Shown here: in pieces, positions 35,634 to 46,530 of the stretch
Position numbering within the stretch: position 1 is the first letter of the stretch
Layout: every line of letters starts with the position of its first letter
Program-made: the position numbers and the translations under genes
Notes under the pieces: model-generated
Databases searched by the model: none
The model's input: only the letters and a program-made list of their open reading frames with translations
What the model was told of the DNA's origin: nothing
Assembly: GCA_007115705.1 (NCBI GenBank)
Contig: QXEO01000869.1
Span: 1,736,001-1,800,000, forward strand
Direction of reading: 5' to 3'
DNA: 64,000 nucleotides
Origin: Dactylis glomerata
Lineage: Eukaryota; Streptophyta; Magnoliopsida; Poales; Poaceae

Positions 35634-35638
35634 CTTTT
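35634..35638. repeat. Target-site duplication of C, right copy (CTTTT)
   Basis: It matches 14472-14476 exactly. Confidence 0.85.
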
Positions 35639-36271
35639 CCCCTTGGACCGGCATCTCGGAGGCATATGCTCTCCCTTTTGCCTCGGATCCTTTCGTGGGG
35701 AAGGCTCCTGCCCGCTGATTGGTTGAACCCGGGCGTGGCTGGCGTCACGCTTGTCCCTCGCCTCTGTCGATCTTGTTGGGGCCAGGCTACTTTCGGCGAA
35801 GCAGCCATTGGAGGGGTCTTGTCATCTTCGCCGGCTCTGGCTCTCCTCGGTGGAGTCACCAGCCGGCTGCTAGCGCAGCCGGCCCTTTGAACGGAGCCGG
35901 TCTTCCTGACTTAGCGCCGTGGAGATTCCTGGGACATTAGCCGGTAGACAGCACTGCCCTTGGCCTACCCTGGAAGTCATCCCCACGACACTAGCCCCCG
36001 AAACTGGCAAAGTCTCATGGGTTAGCATGGGGCTTCGGCGGGTTCCATTCCTTGCCGAAGTTAGCACGCTTTCGTCGAAGTCCCAGGATTCCTCTCCCAG
36101 CTCGGAGGTCATCGATCTTGAGGTTAAGCTCCGTGGAGTGTCGCCGGTCGTCTCGGGACGTGCCGGCTCCAGGACCGATCCGGCTGGCGGCTACCACGCG
36201 GCCGCCTGCTGGTGTCCGGCTCCTTGGGACTTGCTCTCTCGGGGTCTGGACCAAGGCGCCACTTGTTCGCG
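35639..36271. other. Segment D, right part: GC-rich, unassigned
   Basis: Continues 14133-14471 across the C insertion. GC-rich with phrases such as ACACTAGCCCCCGAAACTGG and, at its right end, a TGGCGCC-like site on the minus strand (GTGGCGCCTTGGTCCAG, near 36250-36262), which could be a primer-site relic. ORFs over it are overlapping on both strands with no domain. I do not support a gene. Confidence 0.35.
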
Positions 36272-37706
36272 TGATGTCTACGTATGCGTCTGTTCTTGTA
36301 GACAGTGTTGGGCCTCCAAGTGCAGAGGTTTGTAGAGCGGCAGCAAGTTTCCCTTAAGTGGATCACCCAAGGTTTATCGAACTCAGGGAGGAAGAGGTCA
36401 AATATATCCCTCTCAAGCAACCCTGCAATTACGATACAGAAAGTCTCTTGTGTCCCCAACACACCCAATATACTTGTCAGATGTATAGGTGCACTAGTTC
36501 GGCAAAGAGATAGTGAAATACAAGCGGTAGTGATGATTATAAGTAGTAAATGTAATCTGAAATAAATATCGCTGCAAGCAAACATGTAACAAAACTGAAA
36601 GGAAACGGTGTGCAATGCTTGGAAACAAGGCCTAGGGATCATACTTTCACTAGTGGACACACTCTCAACAAATATAACATAATTGAACCAATAGATACTA
36701 TCATCAATATGCAACTCAAAACAATTCTCCAATGGAAAACGAACACTAATCATGCGTAGGACTACGAAGCACTCCTCAAAGTCCGTATGGACCCAAACTA
36801 GATTGTCCCACACTATCAACATGAATGCACTAGATGGTTCCAACAAACACCAACAATTCATAGAGACATTAACCAAAAAGATACACATGATGCGCACACT
36901 AGTCACCTTCACACCATGATACAAGGTATCTCCGGAGATTACAAATAATAAGCATGGGAGTAGCATAATATCTGAATAATAACATCTACCAATTCAACTA
37001 GATACAAAGCTCACGATCACATAAAGATCACATCACAGGAGAGAGAGGTGAACCACATAGCTACCGGTAGAGCCCTTAGCCCCAGGGGAGAACTACTCCC
37101 TCCTCATCATAGGAGGCAGCAACGGCGATGGAGATGGCGGTGAGGTCGATGGAGACGGCGGAGACGGCGATGGAGACCGATGGAGACGGCTCCGGGGGCA
37201 CTTCCCCGTCCCGGTAGGGTGCCGGAACAGAGACTTCTGTCCCCCGAAATTTGTCTTCGACGGCGGCGACGCTGCGGAACTGTTCTGGGAAAAACGCCGA
37301 TTGTCTTAGGGTTTTCCGTCGGGAGGCTTCTTATAGGTGAAGGGGCATCGTCAGGAGTGGACCAGGGTGGTCACACAATGGGTGGGCGCGGCCAGGGGCT
37401 GGGCCGCGCCCACCTATTGTGTGGGCAGCCCCTGGCCCCTCTCCGGCTTCCGTTTGGTCCTTGTCATTTGTCCGGGAAAAATAGGATTTCTAGAACTTGT
37501 TTCGTCCAATTCCGAGTATATTTCCTGTGTAGCTTTTCTGAAACACAAAAATAGCAGAAAACAGGGAACTAGTACTGTGGCATCTTGTCAATAGGTTAGT
37601 TCCGGAAATCGCATAAAAATGCCACGAAGTGTAACGAAACACAAGGAAAATGGTGTAAAAACAAGTATGGAGCATCAAAAATTATAGATACGTTTGAGAC
37701 GTATCA
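36272..37706 (-). repeat. 3' LTR of H, mosaic
   Basis: On the minus strand it starts TGATACGTCTCAAACGTATC like A, E, F and G, and is similar to them for about 200-250 bases, then becomes different and ends ...CGTAGACATCA. The later part contains phrases such as GTGTTGGGCCTCCAAGTGCA that I associate with Sabrina-like LTRs. A GATGGAGACGGC-rich repeat sits at about 37125-37190. Confidence 0.7.
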
Positions 37707-39465
37707 GCATCCCCAAGCTTAACTCATGCTCGTCCTCGAGTAGGTAAGTGATAACAAAAGAATTATTTTTGAGGTGACATGCACCATCACAATCTTGATC
37801 ATCATGGTAAGCATTGAGTGCTGGGATCAAAGAACTTAAAACATGGGCATGAAAGACATAATCTTGATAGAAGAAACTTAGCAACCATGTTATAACATGA
37901 AAAAGAACACAAACAAAAGATCATGAAAATGAAACAATGAAAGTCAAACGTGTGTTCAAATCATATGGAAAACATAGCAATGGTTTTCAGCTTGTTCTTC
38001 ATGGAATAGCAAAACACAAATACATAGGACACCTTCAAGTTTAAGAGGGCGACTAGATACAAATAATTTAAGAACAAGTGAAACCATAGTCATGAATCAA
38101 TCAATGATAAACTTTGGGACAATGCACATTATACTCAGAATGACAACTATGCTCTCTTAGACGGTGCATAAAGATAGAAGGTGGTGACTTAACAAAAAAG
38201 TAAAAGAAAGGCCCTTCACAGAGGGAAGCAGTGATTGCAAGTTTTATAAACCTTCAAAAATTATGGTACTTACTAGCTTTGAGCTCTCATTGCCCTTATC
38301 ATAGGCATCTTGAATGGTTAAAGTTAATGCGAATACACTTATGCTGCATATGCTTGACAAATCATAAGTTGAAAACCTCATGTCCCGTGAAGTATGAATA
38401 CCCAAACCTCATGCTACTCGACTTAGAATCCCAAGCAAGCTCTTGTCATTGTACGTATAGATGTATCATCGAGAACCGCCAACGGGGTACCTCCGTGCCC
38501 GATGACATGGAATAAGCCTACATCAAAATGACAGGACACACAGACAATGAACACCTCGGCATCTCTTTTATTTACCATTGGTATAGCTTTTTATTGTGAG
38601 ATGCGTCGTCGAATGTTCACTATGGACATGCTGTAAATTTCCACCATAAATTATGCATGGCTTAGATTAGCGGCCCAGGCATTTCTCTAACACATATACA
38701 AACTCCATGATCCCGCAAGATTCCCAAATTATTTCATATCGCGAGTATCCATAAACAAAAGATCATGATATCAACTCAAATAAGAAGTGCAATGTTGAAA
38801 GCTTGCCCCATGACGGCATGGCTAGGCTAATTTCCAACTTACAACTTGTAAGCATAACAACTCAATATAAGAGAGCCACAATGTCAAATTTTTAAGAACG
38901 AAAAAGTAAAGTGTGCCATTAGGTTCGTGAGAGCTTTACTGACCAATTTTTGCATAACACCAAAGAGAGTTTAATTTGAAGGATAGATAAAAGCAAGTCA
39001 AATGTACTTTGGAATAGCAAATTGCTAATAGGTATGTATGGTGGACACATTGGAACAACTTGGTTTTTAGGAGTTGGATGCACGAGTAGAGCTCATACTC
39101 AGTACAAAATGAGGGCTAGCAAAAGACTGGGAGCGACCAACTAAGAGAGCAATAACGACCATAATCATGCAAAGCGACAAAGCAACATTAAAAGAAGCAT
39201 AAAATGGCATCACAAGTCAAAAACCAAATGATCATAGAGGCTTATGGTGACTTTGTAAGAGTCAAACATGTTGTAAGCATGCGCCAAGTCAACCCAATTA
39301 AAGCATCAAAGGAGAAAACCAAAATAAGGCTTCCACATAATAAAAACAACGCATGATTTTTCAAAGGCTCATTAAGCAATCTCAGTCATTTGAGACAAGT
39401 CATGCTACAGCAAAAATCACTAAGCATACTATCAAAACGCAATCAAGCATGGCATGCAAAAGTCT
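37707..39465 (-). other. Non-coding tail of H
   Basis: Homologous in reverse to 31904-33078 plus part of 27840-28453 of E and to the G tail. No sense gene. It ends at ...GCATGCAAAAGTCTAAGG where copia sequence begins. Confidence 0.7.
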
Positions 39466-39897
39466 AAGGCCTACACCACCACCGCCGCACCCGTCTTCCA
39501 GTCGATGCCGTCCTCCTCTGCTGCACCAGCATGGGACAACACCGGCCTGATCGCGGCCCTGAACAGCCTGTACCAGCAGGGCGGCTGGGTGATGGACTCT
39601 GGTGCCACGTCCCACATGACGAACGACAAGGGTAACATACTGTTCGTAGCTCCTCTCTCTCATCCGCACTTCGTAACCGTGGGGAATGGCACGTCCGTGC
39701 CTATCTCTTCCTTCGGCTACACTTCTTTTCGATCTCCCTCTGGTCATCTCTTTCATCTCAACCACGTTCTTCTTGTTCCTCGTTTAATTCACAACTTACT
39801 CTCCATCCGCAAATTTACTCATGATAACTTTTGTTCTATCGAGTTTGACGCTCTTGGTTTTTCTGTGAAGGACCTGAAGACTCGTTGCGTGATCCTT
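39466..39897 (+). pseudogene. Copia protease region (first half of I)
   Basis: The frame carries GGWVMDSGATSHMTNDKG, the D-S-G-A protease motif of copia elements, then HLNHVLLVPRLIHNLLSIRK, typical of the stretch before the GAG-pre-integrase domain. It is open up to the F insertion, whose first bases supply the stop at 39898. The reading frame continues exactly at 52967 (...RCNSEGDLYTF). The N-terminal residues before 39466 come from H and are chimeric. Confidence 0.9.
39893..39897. repeat. Target-site duplication of F, left copy (TCCTT)
   Basis: It matches 52962-52966 exactly, and removing F with one copy restores an open copia frame. Confidence 0.9.
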
Positions 39898-41538
39898 TGA
39901 TGGTGCGGTGTTGATGATGTAAATAACTGACCAGTTGGGAACCCCAAGAGAAGGTATGATGAACACAACAGCAAGTCTTCCCTCAGTTGTGAAACCAAGG
40001 TAATCAATCCAGTAGGAGAAAGCCAAACTTAAGAAGGTGATGCTTGCTAGCTTAGTGACACTCCAACGGCGCCAGACTACTTGTTGGTGTATCTTCACCT
40101 AGCAGCAACGCAAAACCTGCACACAACACAAACAAGTACTTTGTCCCCAACTTACGATGAGGTTGTCACTCTCACCGGTTTGCTGTAAACAAAGGAATGA
40201 GCGTATCGAGTGGTAATTGGATAATAGTTTGCAAGTAAAGTAAACAATGCGAGTAAAGGTAAAATGGTGTAACAATGTAAAGGAAATTGGACCGGGGTCC
40301 ACAGTTCACTAGTGGTGTCTCTCCATAAGATAAAAAGCACATGCTGGGTAAACAAATTACAGTTGGGCAATTGATAGAGTAAAGATAACGTACATACATC
40401 ACGAGGATCACTATGAGGCTTACTCTGGGCATTACGACAAAATACATATACCGTAATCCAACTGCATCTATGACTAAAAATACACTCGCGAGGATATCAT
40501 CTGAACACCCCTCGAGTATTAAGTTGCAAACAACAGATAATCGCATTAAGCAAAGTGCATAATGTAAACAAAGCAAATGTCCTTAGATACAAGAATGTTG
40601 TTTTCTCCCTAGTGGCAACAACACATCTACAACCTTAGAGGAAACTGTCACTCCCCCAGATTAAATAGCGGCATGAACCAAACTATCGAGCATAAATACC
40701 CCCTCTTGGAGTTACTAGCATCTACTCGGCCAAGATAGCTACTAGCAACAAAAAGCATACAAGATCATAAACAACATAGAGATAACATAAGATAATATTC
40801 AGCACATCAACTTGACATAGTACCAATACTCATCGGATCCCAACAAACACAACATGTATGATTACATAAAGATGATCCTGATCATGTAGGGCAGCTCACA
40901 AGATCTAAACATGAAGCACATGGTGGAGAAGACAACCATCTAGCTACTACTATGGACCCGTAGTCCAAGGTTGACTGCTCACACATCACTCCGGAGGCGA
41001 CCATGGTGGTGTAGAAGGCCTCCGGCAGGGGTTCCCCTCTCCGTCAGGGTGCCAGGAAGAGCTCCTGGATCCTCCCGATCTCGATTCGACGACGGCGGCG
41101 GCTTGCAGTATGTTTCTGGGAAAAGCGATCTGTCTCTTAGGTTTTTCCCGACGAGGGGTCTTTATAGGCGTAGGGGCGTCGTTAGGAGGTGGACCAGGTG
41201 GGCTCACCATGGGTGGGCGCGGCCAGGGGCTGGGCCGCGCCCCCCTGTGGTGTGGCCAGCCTCTGGCTCCCCTCTGTGTCATCTTCGGTCTTCGCGAAGC
41301 TTCGGTAAAAATAGGAGGTTCGTCTTTTGTTTCGTCCAATTCCGAGAATATTTCCTTTGTAACTTTTCTGAAACACAAAAACAGCAGAAAACAGGGAACT
41401 GGCACTGTGGCATCTTGTTAATAGGTTAGTTCCAGAAAATGCATAAAAACACCACAAAGTGTAACAAAACACTAAGCAAATGGTGTAAGAACAAGCATGG
41501 AGCATCAAAAATTATAGATACGTTCGAGACGTATCAAG
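39898..41538 (-). repeat. 3' LTR of F (1641 bp)
   Basis: On the minus strand it starts TGATACGTCTCGAACGTATC and ends ...CCGCACCATCA. Compared with the 5' LTR it has about 29 more bases, mostly from one gap near 40650-40690. Confidence 0.9.
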
Positions 41539-42651
41539 CATCCCTAAGCTTAACTCCTGCTCATCCTCGAGTAGGTAAGTGATAACAAAAGAATAATTTC
41601 TGTGGTGACATGCACCATCACAATCTTGATCATCAAAGTAAGTATTGAGTGCTGGGATCAAAAGAACTTAAAACATGGGCATGAAAGATATAATCTTGAT
41701 AGAAGAAACTTAGCAACCATGTTATAACATAAAAAAGAACACAAACGAAAGATCATGAATAATGAAACAATGAAAGTCAAATGTGTGTTCAAATCATATG
41801 GAAAAACATAGCAAATGGTTTTCAGCTTGTCCCTCATGGAATAGCAAGACATAAATGCATAGGACACCGTCAAGTTTAAGAGGGCGACTAGATACAAATA
41901 ATTTAAGAACAAGTGAAACCATAATCATGAATCAATCAATGAAAACTTTGGGACAATGCACATTATACTCAGAATGACAACTATGCTCTCTTAGGCGGTG
42001 CATAAAGGTAGAAGGTGGAGACTCAACAAAAAGGTAAAAGAAGGACCCTTCGCAGAGGGAAGCAGTGATTGCAAGTTCTATAAACCTTCAAAAATTATGG
42101 TACTTACTAGCTTTGAGCTCTCATTGCCCCCATCATAGGCATCTTGAATGGTTAAAGTTAATGCGAGTACAATTATGAAGCATATGCTTGACAAATCATA
42201 AGTTGGAAACCTCGTGTCCCGTGAAGTACGAATACCCAAACCTCATGCTACTCGACTTTGAGTCCCAAGCAAGCTCTTGTCATTGTAAGTATATGTGTAT
42301 CATCGAGAACCGCCAACGGGGTACCTCCATGCCCGATGACATGGAACAAACCCATATCAAAATGATAGGGCAAACAAACAATGAACACCTCGGCATCTCT
42401 TTTATTTACCATTGGTATAGCTTTTTATTTTGAGATGCGTCGTCGAATGTCCACTATGGGCATGCTGTAAATTTCCACCATGAATTATGCATGGCTTAGA
42501 TTAGCGGCCCAGGCGTTTCTCTAACACATATAAAAACTCCATGATCCCGCAAGATTCCCAACTTGTTTCACATCGCGAGTATCCATAAACAAAAGATCAC
42601 GATATCAACTCAAATAAGAAGTGCAATGTTGAAAGCTTACCCCATGACGGC
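41539..42651 (-). other. Non-coding tail of F, left of G
   Basis: Homologous to 37707-38818 of H and to the reverse of 31960-33078 of E. No sense gene. The polypurine-like tract is at 41539-41553. Confidence 0.7.
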
Positions 42652-44289
42652 TGATACGTCTCTAACGTATCTATAATTTTTGATGCTCCATGCTTGTTTT
42701 TACACCATTTGCTTAGTGTTTCGTTACACTTCGTGGCATTTTTATGTATTTTCCGGAACTAACCTATTAATGAGATGCCACAGTGCTAGTTCCCTGTTTT
42801 CTGCTGTTTTTGTGTTTCAGAAAAGTTACACAAGAAATATTCTTGGAATTGGATGAAACAAAAGCCAAACATCCAGAAATTCACCGAAGCTTCCAGATAA
42901 CCAAAGAGGAGATAGAGTGGGGCCACGAGGGGCCCACACAATAGGGCAGCGCGGCCCAGGCCAAGGCCACGCCCCCTATGTGTGCGGCCGCCTCGGTCCA
43001 CTTCTGACGATGCCCCTTCGTCTATAAAGACCCCCAGACGGTAAAAACCTAAACACCCGATCACTTTTCCAGAAACATATCGCGATCCGCCGCCGTCGTT
43101 GACCCGAGATCGGGAGGGTCCAGAAGCTCTTCCCGGCACCCTGCCGGAGAGGGGAATCGCCACCGGAGGTCTTCTTCATCGCCATGCTTGCCTCCGGCGC
43201 GATGAGTGAGTAGTCTACCTTGGACTATGGGTCCATAGAAGTAGCTAGATGGTTGTCTTCTCCACCATGTGCTTCATGTTTAGATCTCGTGAGCTGCCAT
43301 ACATGATCGAGATCACCGTTATATAATTGTACATGTTGTGTTTGTTGGGATCCGATGAATATTGGTATTATGATTGAGGTGACGTGCTGAATATTATCTT
43401 ATGTTATCTCTATGTTGTTTATGATCTTGCATGCTCTCCGTTGTTAGTAGCTATCTTGGCCGAGTAGATACTAGTGACTCCAAGAGGGGGTATTTATTCT
43501 CGATACTTGGGTTCATGCCTCTATTTAATCTGGGGGAGTGACAGAAACCTCTAAGGTTGTAGATGTGCTGTTGCCACTAGGGAGAAAAGAACATTCATAT
43601 GCTCAAGGGCATATGCTTTGTTTACATTACACACTTTGCTTAATGCAGTTATCTGTTGTTCACAACTTAATACTTGTGGAGTTCTCGGATTGATTCGCCA
43701 CAAGTGGATTATTAGTCATAGATGCAGTTGGATGGCGGTCTATGTATCTTGTTGTAATGCCCAGAGTAAATCTCATAGTGATCCTCTCGACATATGCACG
43801 TTGTCTTTATTCTATCAATTGCCCAACTGTAATTTGTTTACCCAGCATGTGTTATTTTATCTTATGGAGAGACACCACTAGTGAACTGTGGACCCCGGTC
43901 CTATTTCCATTATATTGCTATCACATGTTTACTTTATTCGCATTGTTTACTTTACTTGCATACTACTATTGCTTTCCACTCGATACGCTCGTACCCTTTG
44001 TTTCAAGCAAACCGGTGAGATTGACAACCTCATCGTAAGTTGGGAACAAAGTATTTGGTTGTGTTGTGTGCAGGTTCCACGTTGCCGCTCGCAAAGCAAA
44101 GCTTGGATGAGGCGCCCTATAAATTGTCCGGAGCTGTCGCGAAGCTAGCAAGCATCACCTTCTTGAGTTTGGCTTTTTCCTACTGGATCGATTAAACCTT
44201 GGTTTCTTACTGAGGGAAAAACTTGTTGCTATATTCATCAAACCTTCTCTTGGGGTTTCCCAACTGGCCGGTCATTTACCGCGCCATCA
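42652..44289 (+). repeat. 5' LTR of G (1638 bp)
   Basis: It begins TGATACGTCTCTAACGTATC and ends ...CCGCGCCATCA. U5 resembles that of A more than E or F. TATAAAG at 43023-43029 is the likely core promoter. Confidence 0.9.
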
Positions 44290-44309
44290 ATAGCAATCAA
44301 GACTTTTTC

Positions 44310-44327
44310 TGGCGCCATTGCTGGGGA
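44310..44327 (+). other. Primer binding site of G
   Basis: TGGCGCCATTGCTGGGGA, tRNA-Asp type with two changes relative to E. Confidence 0.8.
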
Positions 44328-44485
44328 AAAAGAAGAATTCTGCAAGGGGTGTTTCGCACGCACATCCTTTACTTTGTTTTAAGTTTTGCTTTACTTTATT
44401 TTTACTTGCATCGTTTTATCAAAAGTATAAAAAAATTAGTTTCCTTTATAGTTGTTTTTACTTGTCTGCTTTTAGCTTTGCTAGA

Positions 44486-45958
44486 ATGGCTACTCATGAG
44501 AATACCAAGTTGTGTGACTTCACTAGCACCAATAATAGTGATTTTATCTGCACTCCTATTGCGCCACCTGCTCCTGCTGCTGATTTTTATGAGATTAAAC
44601 CTGCTTTGTTGAACCTTGTTATGAAAGAGCAATTTTCTGGTGCTAGTACTGATGATGCTGCAGCTCATCTCAACAATTTTGTTGAGCTATGTGAGATGCA
44701 GAAATATAAGGATGTAGAAAGTGATATTATTAAGCTTAAGTTGTTTCCTTTTTCTTTGAGAGGAAAAGCTAAGGATTGGTTGCTGTCTTTGCCGAAAAAT
44801 AGTATTGATTCATGGGATAAGTGTAAGGATGCTTTTATTGGTAGATACTATCCTCCTGCTAAGATTATAGCTTTGCGTAGCAACATTATGAAATTTTGTC
44901 AGTTTGATAATGAACATGTTGCTCAAGCTTGGGAAAGAATGAAATCTATGATAAAGAATTGTCCCACTCATGGACTGACTACTTGGAAGATTGTCCAAAC
45001 TTTTTATGCAGGACTGAATTTTTCTTCAAGGAACCTATTGGATTCAGCTGCTGGAGGCACTTTTATGTCCCTAACCTTGGGCGCCGCAATGAAGCTTCTC
45101 GACAATATGATGGTAAATTACTCTGAATGGCACACCAAGAGAGCTCCACAAGGTAAGAAGGTAAATTCTGTTGAGGAAACCTCTTCCCTGAGTGATAAGA
45201 TTGATGCTATTATGCTTATGATTTCTAATGATAGGACTCATGTTGATCCTAATAATGTTCCTTTGGCCTCTTTGGTTGCTCAAGAAGAGCATGTTGATGT
45301 AAACTTCATTAGAAATAATAATTTTAACAACAATGCTTATAGGAACAATTTTGCTAGTAACAATTATAGGCCGTATCCTTCTACCAATGGTAATGGTGAT
45401 GGTAATTCTTATGGTAATTCCTCCAACAACACTAGGGCCGCGCCCTCCGAGCTTGAGGTAATTCCTCCAACAACTGCTTTTAACAAGTCTGTTGAGGAAA
45501 AGTTAGGCAAAATTGATATTCTTGCTTCTAAAGTTGATAGCCTTGCTCATGATGTTGAACTTCTGAAATTAAAAGTATTGCCTAATGATGTGAAAGAGAA
45601 TAATCCTTTTGCCACTGCTAATGCTATCCAAGTTAGAATTGATGAAAATGTTAGGATGCTAGCAGAATTGCATGCCAGGTGGGAAAGAGAAGATGAGATT
45701 GCTAGAAAGATGAAGGTATGTACCATTAATACCTCTAATGATGTTATTCCTAATGCTAGCAATCCTTTTACTTTGATTGGTGTAGAGAAAACTCCTACTC
45801 CTAGTGTTAAAAAGCCTAAAACAGCAAAAAAAAATCTCAAAAGAGTGCTGAAATTTTTCGGAGTGTGGGAGATGATAGCTCTATTTCCTTTAATGATTTT
45901 GATGTTGATGGCTGCAATATATCTGAAGTTATTTTGTTCTTGCAAAATCTTGCTTTGA
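44486..45958 (+). pseudogene. Athila-like gag of G (frameshifted before protease)
   Basis: The start is the ATG at 44486 (MATHENTKLCDFTST...), chosen because it matches the start in A and follows a T-rich leader; the open frame reaches further upstream by chance. The capsid-like part spans residues about 60-230 (VMKEQFSGASTDDAAAHLNN, LLSLPKNSIDSWDKCKDAFI, WERMKSMIKNCPTHGL). An Asn-rich stretch (RNNNFNNNAYRNNFASNNYR) follows, then a predicted coiled coil with heptad-like KIDILASKVDSLAHDVELLK. No zinc knuckle is present; the Asn-rich part stands where one might be expected. The frame shifts in a run of nine A near 45828, so codons after that are out of frame with protease. Confidence 0.85.
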
Positions 45959-46530
45959 CTCCCAATGCTAGTTCTTTAAATGTTGCTTTTACTAAGCATA
46001 TTACCAATGCTCTTATGAAAATTAGGGATGAAAAGTTGAAGCAAAAAGCTTCTATTCCCAAAAAATTAGAAGATGGTTGGGAACCCATCATTGATATGCA
46101 TGTTAATGGTTTTGATTGCCATGCTTTATGTGATCTAGGTGCTAGTATTTCTATCATGCCTAGAAAGATTTATGACATGCTTGATTTACCACCGCTTGAA
46201 AAGTGCTATTATGATGTTCCTATTGCTAATGTTGCTAAGAAGAAACCTTTGGGAAGGATTAATGTTCTTATTATGGTTAACAATAACCTTGTTCCCGTTG
46301 ATTTTCTTGTCATGGATGTTGAATGCAATGCTTCATGTCCTATTATTTTGGGAAGACCCTTTCTTCGAACTGTAGGTGCCATCATTGATATGAGGGAAGG
46401 CACCATCAAATATCAATTCCCACTCAAGAAAGGTATGGAACACTTCCCTAGGAAGAGAAAGAAATTGCTTTTTGACTCTATTCTTAGAGCAAATTATGAG
46501 CTTGATGCTTCATCACTTGATATTACTTGA
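45829..46530 (+). pseudogene. Retropepsin-like protease of G
   Basis: The frame downstream of the A-run frameshift reads through SMGDDS-like sequence into protease: GFDCHALCDLGASISIMPRK with D-L-G-A at the catalytic site, LVPVDFLVMDVE, and PIILGRPFLRTVGAIIDM. It ends ...LDASSLDIT, and no RT follows. D-L-G-A in place of D-T/S-G is common in Athila/Tat-type elements. The open part is 45865-46530. Confidence 0.85.

Larger units (their letters stand above)
36272..39465 (-). mobile_element. Element H: Athila-like 3' end, truncated
   Basis: On the minus strand the element keeps only a non-coding tail (39465 to 37707) and the 3' LTR (37706 to 36272). Its 5' LTR, leader and coding cassette are gone because the tail is fused to copia fragment I near 39465. 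The LTR outer part differs from the other family members (see the finding on a mosaic LTR). A target duplication cannot be checked. Confidence 0.75.

Noticed and set aside
36124..36966. A 280-codon ORF on the minus strand, the longest non-retroviral frame
   Set aside because: It spans the border between segment D and the H LTR, has no domain, and is Cys/Ile/Phe-rich as expected of a chance frame through LTR sequence.
39400..39765. Minus ORF of 121 codons over the copia protease
   Set aside because: It is the antisense shadow of the protease frame, which has clear copia motifs on the plus strand.
40986..41405. Recurrent sense ORF of 105-139 codons in LTRs (also 4391-4807 and 24368-24685)
   Set aside because: It crosses the TATA box of the LTR, so most transcripts from that promoter would not contain its start. 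Recurrence is explained by LTR homology.
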